Assembly (NCBI GenBank): GCA_039917935.1
Contig: JBDSIM010000135.1
Coordinates: 1-32,260, forward strand
DNA from: Chryseosolibacter sp039917935
Lineage (GTDB): Bacteria; Bacteroidota; Bacteroidia; Cytophagales; Cyclobacteriaceae
Direction of reading: 5' to 3'
DNA length: 32,260 bases
A program made the translations under genes and the position numbers. Position 1 is the stretch's first letter; each line of letters opens with the position of its first letter. Below are positions 1 to 9,050 of the stretch, piece after piece. Under the pieces are notes generated by a model. It saw nothing but the letters and a program-made list of their open reading frames with translations. It did no database searches and was not told the origin of the DNA.

Positions 1-1
1 G

Positions 2-211
2 GAAATGAAAATGAAGTGGATTACGGTAAATGGACCCCGGACCTATGTTGGCCCCTATCAGGATCTGTATGATGCCAGTACGACGCCAACTTTGTATGTT
101 TTAGACGGCAAGAAAAAAATTATTGGGAAGAAGATACCTGCTGAGAAACTGGAGGATTTTCTGACGCAATACGAAAGAATTGAAAGATTGAAAGTATCGG
201 GAAAGCTCTGA
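2..211 (+). CDS. C-terminal end of a thioredoxin-like protein (partial)
   Basis: The reading frame is open at the left edge of the window, so only about the last 69 residues are visible. They carry the C-terminal half of a thioredoxin-type fold: a beta strand (KWITVN), then a loop with the cis-proline type motif STTPTLYVLD, then a strand and helix (KKIIGKKIPAEKLEDFL). This matches the end of TlpA/DUF5106-type Bacteroidota thiol-disulfide proteins, which are usually secreted or lipid-anchored. The redox CxxC motif would lie before the window, so whether it is catalytic cannot be judged. The two ATG codons near the edge are probably internal. Family call is from motif shape only. Confidence 0.7.
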   Translation, partial: EMKMKWITVNGPRTYVGPYQDLYDASTTPTLYVLDGKKKIIGKKIPAEKLEDFLTQYERIERLKVSGKL

Positions 212-405
212 TATCTGAAAATGAACGGTTTTAGTCCATTTCTGGACACTTCTATACCATTATCAAGCTCCCCAACCGGCCTTGTAAGCAATTGAATGCT
301 AGGGATCTGTAACATTTTCAGGTTTTTTAAGACATATAGGCAACTATTCACCCTATGGGGAGTATCTAATGAGGAGGAATCCATTCAGCAATTAATGATT
401 TCATT

Positions 406-873
406 ATGGCTTTTTTAGAAAAATTATTGGGAAAGAAGAAAACGGAATTGAAAGCCCGTTGTCCAATTACAAAAGAACAAATTGAAAATGGCTTTGGATA
501 TTTGCTTACCACCGCACAGGTAGTTGCTTCCAGAAAATACTGGGATATGATCATGACGGAGCCCGAAACACTTTCTTATTCAGTTTCACATTTTAAGAAC
601 CAGGAAAGTGGAACACAAATGCGAAGCTTGATATTTGAAAAATACAGCAGTGTTGAAAAACCATGGATGATCTCCGATTCGTGCATCAACTTGTTCGAGC
701 ACATCGATCGTCAATCCGCCCGGGACCATGCCAAAAAATGGTGGGAAACGAAGGGCAGTTATCAACCCGACAATACCGGGCCTGCACTTGAGGCCCTCGA
801 ACCATCGCTCTATCAAACTTTAAAAGATTATGCCGTCCTTGAAGCCGGCAGGACCCGGTTGAAATTGCATTGA
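406..873 (+). CDS. Hypothetical protein, 155 aa
   Basis: I do not recognise a family. The protein is soluble, with no signal peptide or membrane segment. It begins with a basic stretch (LLGKKKTELKARC) that includes a possible short metal or cysteine element (CPITKEQI). The middle is rich in aromatic and charged residues (KYWDMIM, CINLFEHIDRQSARDHAKKWWE), and the tail is helical (YQTLKDYAVLEAGRTRLKLH). The ATG at 406 has no good ribosome site directly before it, which is common in Bacteroidota. A GAGGAGG-like sequence lies about 30 bases upstream, in front of an 8-codon mini-ORF that ends before the gene. Codon use resembles the neighbours, so it is probably a real gene. A rho-independent terminator follows about 110 bases downstream. 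Confidence 0.65.
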   Translation: MAFLEKLLGKKKTELKARCPITKEQIENGFGYLLTTAQVVASRKYWDMIMTEPETLSYSVSHFKNQESGTQMRSLIFEKYSSVEKPWMISDSCINLFEHIDRQSARDHAKKWWETKGSYQPDNTGPALEALEPSLYQTLKDYAVLEAGRTRLKLH

Positions 874-980
874 AAAAGTGAGGACCTTTTAGCTTCGCGC
901 TAGAATATGCCATAGTCCAGCGCCTCTCCAGAAGATTTCTTTGAGGTCACTCACGGCAAGTTTAGGTTTAGGTTAGGTTA

Positions 981-1013
981 GTCCCGTTCTCCGTCTGAGC
1001 GGGACTTTTTTTT
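981..1013 (+). terminator. Rho-independent terminator
   Basis: A GTCCCG / CGGGAC stem with a 13-base loop is followed by eight T residues on the plus strand. It ends transcription from the 155-aa gene upstream, or from a small RNA in the 108-base gap. On the minus strand there is no T tract, so it does not serve the convergent polyprenyl synthase gene. Confidence 0.75.
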
Positions 1014-1122
1014 ACGCCCTAGCGAATTACTCCGTATTATCACGCTAAGCCGCAGAGGAAGTTCGAAAAAAATTGTGCAGGTGCTCATATTGAACCACTT
1101 CATTTTTAAAGCAAAGCAAATG

Positions 1123-2097
1123 CTAATTGGTGCGGTCAATCGTAAACTGAACTAACGACTGCAGTGAATTGCGGTAAGCTGATTCCGGGAAAGATTGGAG
1201 GATTGTCATTGCCTGGGTGTGGAAGTAATTCATTCTTTCAATCGCATATTCTATTCCGCCGGATTGTTTTACATAGGCAATAACCTCTTTCACTTTTTTA
1301 GGCTTTTCGCTTTCGTTTTTTACAATACTGATGATCCTTCTTTTTTCCAGCCATGACGATTTTGAAAGTGCAAAGATCAAAGGCAACGTCATCTTCTTTT
1401 CCTTAATATCAATACCCAGCGGTTTTCCGATTTCCATTTCGCCGTAATCAAACAGATCATCCTTTATTTGGAAAGCCATGCCGATCTTCTCACCAAATTC
1501 ACGCATCCTTTCCACGGTCTTGTCATCGGAGCCTGAAGAACTTGCTCCTACTGCGCAACAGGAAGCAATAAGGGAAGCGGTTTTCTGGCGAATAATGTCG
1601 TAATATATTTCCTCTGTGATATCCAGCCTGCGCGATTTTTCGATTTGTAAAAGCTCACCTTCACTCATCTCCTTTACTGCGTTGGTAACTATTCTCAACA
1701 GATTAAAATCTTTGTTTTCAATGGAAAGGATCAATCCTCGACTAAGGAGGAAATCCCCCACCAGTACCGCCACTTTATTTTTCCAGAGAGCATTTACCGA
1801 AAAGAAGCCCCTTCGATAATTTGCTTCATCCACAACGTCATCATGAACCAACGTTGCTGTATGAAGAAGTTCAATCAGCGAGGCTCCACGGAAGGTTGAT
1901 TCATTGATCTGACCACATGTGCCAGCGCTGAGGAAAACGAACATAGGTCGCATTTGCTTGCCTTTTCGTTTCACAATATAACTCATGATCTTGTCCAGCA
2001 ACAATACCCTGGTCTTCATCGAAGCCCGGAATTTTGGCTCAAATTCCTGCATCTCTCGGGCAATGGGAGCTTTGATATCTTCTAGACGTAAGGACAT
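1123..2097 (-). CDS. Trans-polyprenyl diphosphate synthase
   Basis: Member of the trans-isoprenyl diphosphate synthase family. It condenses isopentenyl diphosphate units onto an allylic primer to make the long side chain of menaquinone or ubiquinone. The first aspartate-rich motif DDVVD is at residues 86-90 and the second, DDLFD, at about 213-217. The ring-contact motif GKQMRP lies near residues 46-51. The residue five before the first motif is alanine, the usual state in long-chain (for example octaprenyl) enzymes. Length (324 aa) is normal. I place the start at the ATG at 2097; a TTG three codons earlier is possible but less likely. The gene diverges from corA over a 163-base gap. Function is firm; chain length is inference. 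Confidence 0.93.
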   Translation of the reverse strand: MSLRLEDIKAPIAREMQEFEPKFRASMKTRVLLLDKIMSYIVKRKGKQMRPMFVFLSAGTCGQINESTFRGASLIELLHTATLVHDDVVDEANYRRGFFSVNALWKNKVAVLVGDFLLSRGLILSIENKDFNLLRIVTNAVKEMSEGELLQIEKSRRLDITEEIYYDIIRQKTASLIASCCAVGASSSGSDDKTVERMREFGEKIGMAFQIKDDLFDYGEMEIGKPLGIDIKEKKMTLPLIFALSKSSWLEKRRIISIVKNESEKPKKVKEVIAYVKQSGGIEYAIERMNYFHTQAMTILQSFPESAYRNSLQSLVQFTIDRTN

Positions 2098-2260
2098 GAA
2101 CCGCAATAATACGCAAGGTTTCTTAAGTCCTGAAGTCTTTGTCGCTTTTTTGAAATTTTCCCTGATCGGATCACATGCTTTACGTGTTTGTCAATGAATT
2201 TATTATTTTAGAGAAAGAAAGCCTTGCGATAATGAAATCTCAACTGCCGGACCCCGTCAA

Positions 2261-3268
2261 ATGCATCCATTAACAGAAGAAGTACCCCTGGAAAAAGTCA
2301 TTCTGGAACTCATCACCTACAACCGCGAAAAGCATGATAAATATGTGGCTTCGGATGTTTCCGATTTGATGCAAAAAATAGATCCCGTACGGGTTAACTG
2401 GATAAATCTCGATGGGCTGTCGAACATGGCCATCATTGAAAAACTACAAGTACATTTCTCGCTGCATTCCCTTTTGGTGGAGGATATTTTGAACGATCAA
2501 CGTCCAAAAGCGGAAGAATACCAGGATTACTTGTTTGTCACGCTGAAAATGCTGTATCGCATTGATGGCCCTGAGATTGACTATGAACAAATCAGTTTTG
2601 TGCTGGGAAAAAACTTTTTGTTGACATTCCAGGAAAAGGAGGGGGATCTATTCGACTCGTTCAGGGAGCGCATCCGGCAGGATCAGGGTCGTGTGCGAAA
2701 AAAACAAGCCGATTACCTGATGTACCGGCTGATCGATATCATTATTGAAAGCTATTACAACGTTTTGGACAATATCGGTGAACACATTGAAAACATAGAA
2801 AGCAGTATCCGAAGCAACACTTCCGAAGAGACTTTCCAAAAAATTCAAAGTATTAAAAAAGAGCTTATTTTCCTTCATAAAGCATTGTATCCGCTGCGCG
2901 ATGCGCTTGGCAAAATAGTCAAAGATGAGAGTGACTTTATTCAGGAAGAAAACACGCCTTATTATAGGGATCTATATGAACATGTTATTCATCTGATCGA
3001 TTCACTCGACACCTACCGTGATCTTAGTTCTGGCTTAACGGATATTTATATCAACACTCAGGGCAGCAAATTGAATGAGGTAATCCGGGTATTGACCATT
3101 ATCTCCACTATATTCATGCCCCTGACTTTCATTGTCGGGGTGTACGGAATGAATTTCAAATTTTTTCCCGAACTGGACTGGCGGTATGGATATGGAGCTG
3201 TCTGGGCAGTCATGCTTTCAATCGCCGGGGGAATGATTGCTTATTTTAAGTATAAGCGCTGGTTTTAG
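2261..3268 (+). CDS. corA: CorA-type magnesium/cobalt transporter
   Basis: Inner-membrane divalent cation channel of the CorA family, forming homopentamers that import Mg2+ (and Co2+/Ni2+). The signature GMN is at residues 296-298 at the end of the first membrane helix (TIISTIFMPLTFIVGVY), followed by FPELDWRYGYG and a second helix near the C-terminus that ends in a basic KYKRWF tail. The N-terminal 250 residues are the acidic, helical cytoplasmic funnel domain with the long stalk helix. Length (335 aa) fits the family. The ATG at 2261 is the only sensible start. It stands alone, divergent from the polyprenyl synthase and convergent with the CBS-domain protein. Confidence 0.95.
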   Translation: MHPLTEEVPLEKVILELITYNREKHDKYVASDVSDLMQKIDPVRVNWINLDGLSNMAIIEKLQVHFSLHSLLVEDILNDQRPKAEEYQDYLFVTLKMLYRIDGPEIDYEQISFVLGKNFLLTFQEKEGDLFDSFRERIRQDQGRVRKKQADYLMYRLIDIIIESYYNVLDNIGEHIENIESSIRSNTSEETFQKIQSIKKELIFLHKALYPLRDALGKIVKDESDFIQEENTPYYRDLYEHVIHLIDSLDTYRDLSSGLTDIYINTQGSKLNEVIRVLTIISTIFMPLTFIVGVYGMNFKFFPELDWRYGYGAVWAVMLSIAGGMIAYFKYKRWF

Positions 3269-3323
3269 AAGCTGAAAGCAGAAAGTAGAAAGCTTTAAGA
3301 AGAAGGCTTAAGACCGGCACCCC

Positions 3324-4628
3324 CTATCCTTCCTCCTCGACATACCGGTCAAAAATATCCACGAGAATAATTTGATTTTTGATTCTTTTAATGACAGTAA
3401 ACACGTACTGATCGTGTTCGATACTTTCACCAACGTTGGGTATCCGGCCTACAATATCGATTAACATCCCGGCAAGGGTCACATAAGTTTCATTTTCCGG
3501 AAGTTGCCTGGGGAGTTTTTCATTTAAGGAAGTAAGCGTTGCGGAACCCTGTACTCTGTATTTGCGGTCGTCGATCCGTTCAATCAACGGTGTCTCCGTA
3601 TCGTATTCATCCTGAATCTCCCCCACTAATTCCTCAAGAATATCTTCCATCGTAATGACACCTTCCGTACCTCCGAATTCATCGACCACGATGGCAAACT
3701 GAACATGTTGTTTCTGAAAATCCCGCATGATATCAATCAGCTTTTTGTTGGAAGCGATGTAGTGGGCAGGTCTGAGGATGGTATCAACGGAAAAGGGTTT
3801 TCCGGCATGGAGTTTTAATAAAAGGTCTTTGGTGAAGATGATTCCTGAAATGTGATCGATGGTTCCCTCAAAAACCGGCACACGCGAGTAGCCGTTTTCC
3901 AACACTTTTTCGATAATTTCAGTCACCGTTGACGACTTACTCACGGCAAAAACGTGTGTTCGCGGCACCATCGCCTGGCGGGCAGAACGTTCGGCAAAGT
4001 CAAAAGCATTGCGAATAATTTCGTATTTGCGGGCTTCGATCACGCCGCTTTTCTTTCCTTGTTCGACCATAAGCTTAAGCTCTTCAGGAGAGTGAACCTC
4101 TGCTTCTTTCAGCGGCGTAATACCGATCAGTTTTAATACCCAGTTGGAGAAGCCATTCAGCACCCATATGAAGGGTTTGAACACCCAGTAAAAAACATTC
4201 AATGGACCGGCTAGCCATAGGGTTGTGCTCTCGGGGCGTTGAATGGCATATGATTTAGGGGCAAGCTCCCCAAAAACAATATGCAGGATCGTAATCACGC
4301 CGAAGGCAATTGGTACTGCAATCCTATGGGCGGAATCAGGGTTTAGTGTGATGCCAAGAAAAGTAAAGAGGTTAAGGACTAATTCAGAGACGACCTCTTC
4401 CCCTATCCAGCCCAGTCCAAGACTGGCAATGGTAATACCCAGCTGGGTTGCTGACAGATAGGAATCAAGATTAGCAATGATGTGTTTGGAAAGCGAGGCC
4501 ATGCGGTGACCTTCCTTGGCCTTAATATCGATTTGGGAAGACCGTACTTTTACGATCGCAAATTCAGCCGCTACAAAAAAACCATTTAAAAGAACAAGAA
4601 AAATGGTCAGAAAAATGTCGAATACCAT
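3324..4628 (-). CDS. CNNM/HlyC-type membrane protein with CBS pair (hemolysin family, CorC/TlyC-like)
   Basis: Domains in order: a DUF21 (CNNM) transmembrane domain at about residues 1-190, starting with a very hydrophobic helix (FLTIFLVLLNGFFVAAEFA); a CBS-domain pair at about 205-325 (RTHVFAVSKSSTVTEIIEK ... VVDEFGGTEGVITMEDILEELVGEI); and a CorC_HlyC domain at the C-terminus (about 345-430). Relatives act in Mg2+/Co2+ efflux or Na+-coupled Mg2+ export, although many are named hemolysin without good reason. Length (434 aa) is normal. It sits convergent with corA; together they would allow Mg2+ uptake and export, which is inference. A terminator for the upstream gene lies only six bases before the start codon. 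Confidence 0.9.
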   Translation of the reverse strand: MVFDIFLTIFLVLLNGFFVAAEFAIVKVRSSQIDIKAKEGHRMASLSKHIIANLDSYLSATQLGITIASLGLGWIGEEVVSELVLNLFTFLGITLNPDSAHRIAVPIAFGVITILHIVFGELAPKSYAIQRPESTTLWLAGPLNVFYWVFKPFIWVLNGFSNWVLKLIGITPLKEAEVHSPEELKLMVEQGKKSGVIEARKYEIIRNAFDFAERSARQAMVPRTHVFAVSKSSTVTEIIEKVLENGYSRVPVFEGTIDHISGIIFTKDLLLKLHAGKPFSVDTILRPAHYIASNKKLIDIMRDFQKQHVQFAIVVDEFGGTEGVITMEDILEELVGEIQDEYDTETPLIERIDDRKYRVQGSATLTSLNEKLPRQLPENETYVTLAGMLIDIVGRIPNVGESIEHDQYVFTVIKRIKNQIILVDIFDRYVEEEG

Positions 4629-4633
4629 AGCAT

Positions 4634-4660
4634 TAAAAAAGGCTGTCTATAAACAGCCTA
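4634..4660 (-). terminator. Rho-independent terminator
   Basis: Read on the minus strand, AGGCTGT and ACAGCCT form a 7-bp stem with a 6-base loop followed by a run of six T. It lies downstream of the coiled-coil lipoprotein gene and just before the CBS-protein start codon, so the CBS gene depends on read-through or on a promoter inside this short gap. Confidence 0.75.
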
Positions 4661-4684
4661 AAAGTATTAAAACTTCAGCGATGC

Positions 4685-5431
4685 CTAAAGTCTGCTTTCA
4701 AGTTCGGTGATTCTCGCTCCAGCTTCATTTTTTCCCAGAGACAAGGCTTTTTTATACAATTCAATGGCTTCCCGCATGGTGTCTTTCTTCTTTCGCGGAG
4801 CTAGTTTGGTGCGCTTTGCTGCGGTTTCAACTGCCTGAGCCCGTGTAAAGTAAGCATCTGCTTCACTTATTTTGGATTGAATCATCAGTTCCTGCACCCG
4901 CGCTTCAATCAAGGCAAGTTCCTGAGACTTGTTTTCAATCATCGATTGTTTGTCGGCGATTTCCGCATCCTGTAAACCAACGGTATGAATAAGATTTTCA
5001 TTTTCATTGCGATACTTTTCCACTTGTTCATTCAAGAGAGCCATCTCTTTTTCATTGTTTGCCAAATCCGCCTTTAGTTTTTTCAGGGCTTTTGAAAAAG
5101 CCTCTCCATTGGCCTTTGATGATCTTAAGGATTGCTCCAGATTGTTAATCTTCTCCTCTGTGTTTTTAATATAGCTGTTCAGATCCCGCAACCGTGCGTT
5201 ATAATCTTCAAAGGTAGTACCCTGTTCCAGATTTACCCTTAACAATTGACGGCTGGCATCTATGGAGTCCAGGAGTGTACCAATTTCAGATAAGGATTCA
5301 GACGCCAGATGGCTTTTCTCCAGTTCGACCTGTAGCGAGTCTATTTTCCCTTGTAAAGATTCTTTATCCTTATTTTCACAGCCCGTCAGGAAAAGAGGAA
5401 AAATGAGGACAAACAGCAGCTTTGTGGACAT
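4685..5431 (-). CDS. Coiled-coil lipoprotein
   Basis: The N-terminus is a lipoprotein signal peptide: hydrophobic core LLFVLIFPLFL and lipobox LTGC, followed by acidic and lysine residues (ENKDKES). Most of the chain is heptad-like coiled coil rich in Glu, Lys, Leu and Asn (for example EEKINNLEQSLRSSKANGE and NNEKEMALLNEQVEKYRNE). The last 60 residues look like one TPR-type helical hairpin (ADAYFTRAQAVE ... AIELYKKALSLGKNEA). Such proteins sit in the periplasm or outer membrane and often act as scaffolds; the role here is unknown. I choose the ATG at 5431 over an upstream GTG at 5455, because the GTG would overlap the predicted promoter -7 element. Confidence 0.8.
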   Translation of the reverse strand: MSTKLLFVLIFPLFLTGCENKDKESLQGKIDSLQVELEKSHLASESLSEIGTLLDSIDASRQLLRVNLEQGTTFEDYNARLRDLNSYIKNTEEKINNLEQSLRSSKANGEAFSKALKKLKADLANNEKEMALLNEQVEKYRNENENLIHTVGLQDAEIADKQSMIENKSQELALIEARVQELMIQSKISEADAYFTRAQAVETAAKRTKLAPRKKKDTMREAIELYKKALSLGKNEAGARITELESRL

Positions 5432-5457
5432 AACAGTGGGTTTGTGGTTATTCACAA

Positions 5458-5490
5458 CAAAAATAGGATGAATTTCGGCCGCCTGGGAAA
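5458..5490 (-). promoter_or_regulatory. Candidate Bacteroidota-type promoter of the coiled-coil lipoprotein gene
   Basis: On the minus strand TATTTTTG (5458-5465) matches the TAnnTTTG -7 consensus exactly. A TTTC at 5487-5490, 21 bases upstream, is a one-mismatch -33 element. It would give a short leader ahead of the ATG at 5431. Confidence 0.4.
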
Positions 5491-5582
5491 GTTTGGTTAA
5501 AATATTTATATACTGAGGTTTATCTACCAGAAATGACGCTAATCTGTGAAATCTACCAAATTGAACATTATGGTACTTTCTT

Positions 5583-5612
5583 TTTGTCGTTCATAAAAGG
5601 CACCTAAATTTG
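5583..5612 (+). promoter_or_regulatory. Bacteroidota-type promoter of the ndh-kup operon
   Basis: TTTG at 5583-5586 and TAAATTTG at 5605-5612 match both the -33 and -7 consensus elements of the Bacteroidota primary sigma factor, separated by 18 bases. The NADH dehydrogenase start codon follows about 36 bases after the -7 element. This is the clearest promoter in the window. Confidence 0.7.
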
Positions 5613-5647
5613 CCTCGTTTAACAAATCGCAGGGACTAGAATTCACC

Positions 5648-6952
5648 ATGCCCAAATTAATAACAGCGCAAACACGTATCGCCGAACCGGGCAAGCCCCG
5701 GGTGATTATTATCGGGGGAGGATTCGGGGGTCTTCAGGTAGCCAAAGGGTTAACCAATTCAAGGATACAGACGGTTCTTTTTGATAAATACAATCATCAT
5801 ACCTTTCAGCCTCTACTCTATCAGGTTGCCACTTCAGCCCTTGAGACCAGTTCCATTGTGTTTCCCTTCAGGAAACGTTTTGCCAATGTAAACGATTTTT
5901 ATTTCAGGCTTGGAGAAGTGAACCTGATACGGCCAGAAATCAATTGTATTGAAACTTCCATAGGCAGTGTTAAGTATGACTACCTCGTGGTCGCCACTGG
6001 CGCGGACACAAACTTTTACGGCCTGGCAGATGTCGAAAAGAATTCTCACCCGATGAAGACGATCATTGATGCCATCAAATTGCGAAACATCATCATCAAA
6101 AATTTTGAGAATGCACTTCTGGTCGATGATATCGAGGTCATGAATAGTTACATGGACTTTGTCATTGTGGGCGGGGGACCTACCGGTGTTGAACTGGCCG
6201 GGGCCATAGCTGAACTTAAGCTTCATGTTTTTCCGAAAGATTATCCGGAACTGGAAGTTGATAACATGGATATACATTTGGTTGAGGCCACCCCCAGATT
6301 GTTAAATGGGATGTCGGAAATAGCCGGGAAAAAAGCGCTCGAGTATCTGGAAGAGATGGGGGTGCAGGTTCATTTAAATGCTGCTGTTAAATCCTATGAT
6401 GGTTACGAGGTTGTCTTTAACACGGGAAAAAAACTGATCAGCAAGACCCTGATATGGGCAGCCGGGGTAAAAGGAAATGCTGTAGGGGGGTTGCCTCCCG
6501 AAAGCCTCGGCCGATCAACCAGGCTGAAGGTGGATGCCTTTAACCGGGTGAAGGGATACGACAATATCTTCGCTATCGGTGATGTGGCTTTAATGGAAGG
6601 GGACCCTAAGTTTCCGAATGGACATCCTATGATGGCTCCTCCGGCGATGCAACAGGGCGAACTGCTGGCCGAGAATATAAATCGGTTAATTCAGCATACA
6701 CCTCTGAAGCCTTTCCAGTATAAAGACAAAGGCTCTATGGCTACGATCGGGAGGAATAAAGCAGTTGTTGACATGAAATCCTTCAGGTTTCAGGGATTTT
6801 TTGCCTGGTTTGTATGGATGTTTGTGCACCTGCTTTCACTGATCGGATTTCGCAATAAGATATTTGTTTTTATCAATTGGTTAGTGAGTTATTTCTCCTA
6901 TGACAAGAGCAACCGGCTTATTATCGCCCGCCCGAAAGACGGGATCCTGTAA
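5648..6952 (+). CDS. ndh: Type II NADH:quinone dehydrogenase (NDH-2)
   Basis: Single-subunit FAD enzyme that passes electrons from NADH to the quinone pool on the inner face of the membrane without pumping protons. The FAD-binding motif GGGFGG is at residues 23-28 after a beta strand (RVIIIGG). The second, NADH-binding Rossmann motif is VIVGGGPTGVELAG at about 172-185. The FAD-contact motif NIFAIGDVA follows near 310, and AMQQGELLAENI is the quinone-site region. The C-terminus has hydrophobic helices (FFAWFVWMFVHLLSLIGF) for membrane attachment. Length (434 aa) is typical. Kup begins two bases after the stop, so the two form an operon. Other pyridine-nucleotide oxidoreductases are possible, but the C-terminal anchor favours NDH-2. 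Confidence 0.92.
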   Translation: MPKLITAQTRIAEPGKPRVIIIGGGFGGLQVAKGLTNSRIQTVLFDKYNHHTFQPLLYQVATSALETSSIVFPFRKRFANVNDFYFRLGEVNLIRPEINCIETSIGSVKYDYLVVATGADTNFYGLADVEKNSHPMKTIIDAIKLRNIIIKNFENALLVDDIEVMNSYMDFVIVGGGPTGVELAGAIAELKLHVFPKDYPELEVDNMDIHLVEATPRLLNGMSEIAGKKALEYLEEMGVQVHLNAAVKSYDGYEVVFNTGKKLISKTLIWAAGVKGNAVGGLPPESLGRSTRLKVDAFNRVKGYDNIFAIGDVALMEGDPKFPNGHPMMAPPAMQQGELLAENINRLIQHTPLKPFQYKDKGSMATIGRNKAVVDMKSFRFQGFFAWFVWMFVHLLSLIGFRNKIFVFINWLVSYFSYDKSNRLIIARPKDGIL

Positions 6953-6954
6953 CA

Positions 6955-8919
6955 ATGGCCGAATCCAGTAAATATCAGACGAGATTGTCATCGGCCGGGG
7001 TACTCATAGCCCTCGGTATTATTTATGGCGATATAGGGACATCACCCATATACACTTTCCGCTTTATCGTGGGCGACCATGTAATTACGGAAGATCTGAT
7101 CCTCGGCGGATTATCGTGTGTATTCTGGACACTCTCTGTCATCACCTCTTTCAAATATGTTTACCTGGCTCTCAATGCAGATAACAAAGGTGAAGGGGGA
7201 ATTTTTGCATTGTATGCTCTGGTGCGAAGGTACAAATCAAGATGGGTTATTTTTGCGGCAATAATAGGATGTGCGACACTGATTTCTGATGGCTTTATCA
7301 CTCCTGCAATCAGCGTAACTTCCGCTATAGAAGGATTGCGCGCGCTGGATGCGAGTATATCCACCAATACGATTATCACGATTGTAATCATCATTCTGGT
7401 TGGGCTCTTTGTCTTTCAACAATTTGGCAGTGGGGTTGTCGGTAGAACTTTTGGGCCCGTGATGTTTATCTGGTTCACTTTTATTGCCGTGATAGGTTTC
7501 ACTCACCTCATTCTTAAACCTGAAATATTAAAGGCCATCAATCCGGTTTATGCGTTCAACCTGTTGGTCAGGTATCCCGGCGGGTTCTGGATTCTGGGTG
7601 CTGTTTTTCTCTGTACCACCGGAGCGGAAGCCTTGTATTCCGACCTTGGTCATATTGGGAAAAGCAATATTCGAGTGGGTTGGGGTTTTGTAAAAATATC
7701 TTTACTGCTCAGCTATTTTGGACAAGGCGCATGGTTGCTTGAACACCAAGGTCACAAACTGGACGGGAAAATTCCATTTTTTGAGATCATGCCACAGTAC
7801 GAAGGTTTCCTGATTTTTGGAATTATTCTTGCCACGGTGGCCACCATTATCGCTAGTCAGTCTTTAATTTCCGGAACCTTTACACTGGTGAATGAGGCGA
7901 TGAAATTGAAATTGTGGCCTTCTACCAAAGTCAGTTATCCAAGTCAGGTCAAAGGCCAGGTCTACATATCCGCCATCAATTGGATCTTGATGGTAGGGTG
8001 TATATTAGTGGTGTTCATTTTCGAAGAATCGCTGCGCATGGAAGGGGCCTATGGTCTTGCCATAACTTTTAATATGCTGATGACGACTGCGTTACTGGTG
8101 TATTATTTTGCGGCCTCGCGAAAATCAACCTTTCGGGCCATTTTGCTAGGCATTCTCCTTTTCTCCATTGAAGGGGCCTTTCTGGTGTCAAATCTGAGCA
8201 AATTCTCGCATGGTGGATGGTTTACCTTCAGCATTGCGGGATTCTTCTTCATCATGATGTATATCCTCCTGCGCGCAAGAAAGCTACGCCAGCGCCACAC
8301 CGAATTTGTGGACTTAAAACATTATGTAGGAATGATACAGGATCTTCAGTCGGATGAAATGGTTCCGAAAGAAGCATCCAATCTGGTTTATTTAGCTATG
8401 GCTGACAGTAAACGGTATATTGATTCCAACATCATTTACTCGTTATTTAAGAAACGCCCTAAACGCGCGGATGTGTATTGGTTCGTTCATGTGGATACCG
8501 TGGATAGTCCCTTCACCAGCAAATATATTGTGGATACGATTATTCCGAAGCGATGTTTTTTTGTCACCATAAAACTGGGATTCAAAACTGATCACCGGGT
8601 GAACCTGATCTTTAACAAAATCATTCACGAAATGGCCGACTCAGGAGAAATCGACCTGACAAGTCCTTATCCCGCCCTGCATAAATACAGTATGATGGCG
8701 GATTTCAAATTCATCATCCTCCATTCATGGGCCTCTTCAGACAGCGAAATATCCAATTTTGACCGGCTGATCATTCAAGGTTACCGTGTTTTAAAAAACC
8801 ACAGTCTGTCAACGGAGGAGCTATACGGAATTGAAGCTGCCAATCTTGAGGTTGAAAAAGTCCCCATTCAGGTCGGGCCCATGGCTAAAGTAAAAATTAA
8901 ACGCGAACGCGAGGAGTAA
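6955..8919 (+). CDS. kup: Kup-type potassium uptake transporter
   Basis: Member of the KUP/HAK/KT family, which imports K+ together with protons across the inner membrane. The signature YGDIGTSP is at residues 24-31 and GAEALYSDLGHIG near residue 220. About twelve hydrophobic helices cover residues 15-450. A cytoplasmic C-terminal domain of about 200 residues follows and ends in a basic, charged tail. Length (654 aa) is normal for the family. It starts two bases after ndh and must be co-transcribed with it. A link between NADH oxidation and potassium-dependent pH or osmotic control is inference. No second promoter is visible in the 2-base gap. Confidence 0.95.
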   Translation: MAESSKYQTRLSSAGVLIALGIIYGDIGTSPIYTFRFIVGDHVITEDLILGGLSCVFWTLSVITSFKYVYLALNADNKGEGGIFALYALVRRYKSRWVIFAAIIGCATLISDGFITPAISVTSAIEGLRALDASISTNTIITIVIIILVGLFVFQQFGSGVVGRTFGPVMFIWFTFIAVIGFTHLILKPEILKAINPVYAFNLLVRYPGGFWILGAVFLCTTGAEALYSDLGHIGKSNIRVGWGFVKISLLLSYFGQGAWLLEHQGHKLDGKIPFFEIMPQYEGFLIFGIILATVATIIASQSLISGTFTLVNEAMKLKLWPSTKVSYPSQVKGQVYISAINWILMVGCILVVFIFEESLRMEGAYGLAITFNMLMTTALLVYYFAASRKSTFRAILLGILLFSIEGAFLVSNLSKFSHGGWFTFSIAGFFFIMMYILLRARKLRQRHTEFVDLKHYVGMIQDLQSDEMVPKEASNLVYLAMADSKRYIDSNIIYSLFKKRPKRADVYWFVHVDTVDSPFTSKYIVDTIIPKRCFFVTIKLGFKTDHRVNLIFNKIIHEMADSGEIDLTSPYPALHKYSMMADFKFIILHSWASSDSEISNFDRLIIQGYRVLKNHSLSTEELYGIEAANLEVEKVPIQVGPMAKVKIKREREE

Positions 8920-9050
8920 AAGAGAGTGCTCATCGCGCGCAGGCCTTTCGGTGGGGTTTCGATTTCTGAAGACACGCCCGAAAACGAACAATTCAGAAGT
9001 CCTGTAAGTAAATTCAAAAAGCTTTCCCCAAATGTTGAACCAAGATAAAA

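Noticed and set aside
961..980. Telomere-like TTAGG repeats
   Set aside because: Only three or four imperfect units in a bacterial intergenic region; no reason to link them to telomeres.
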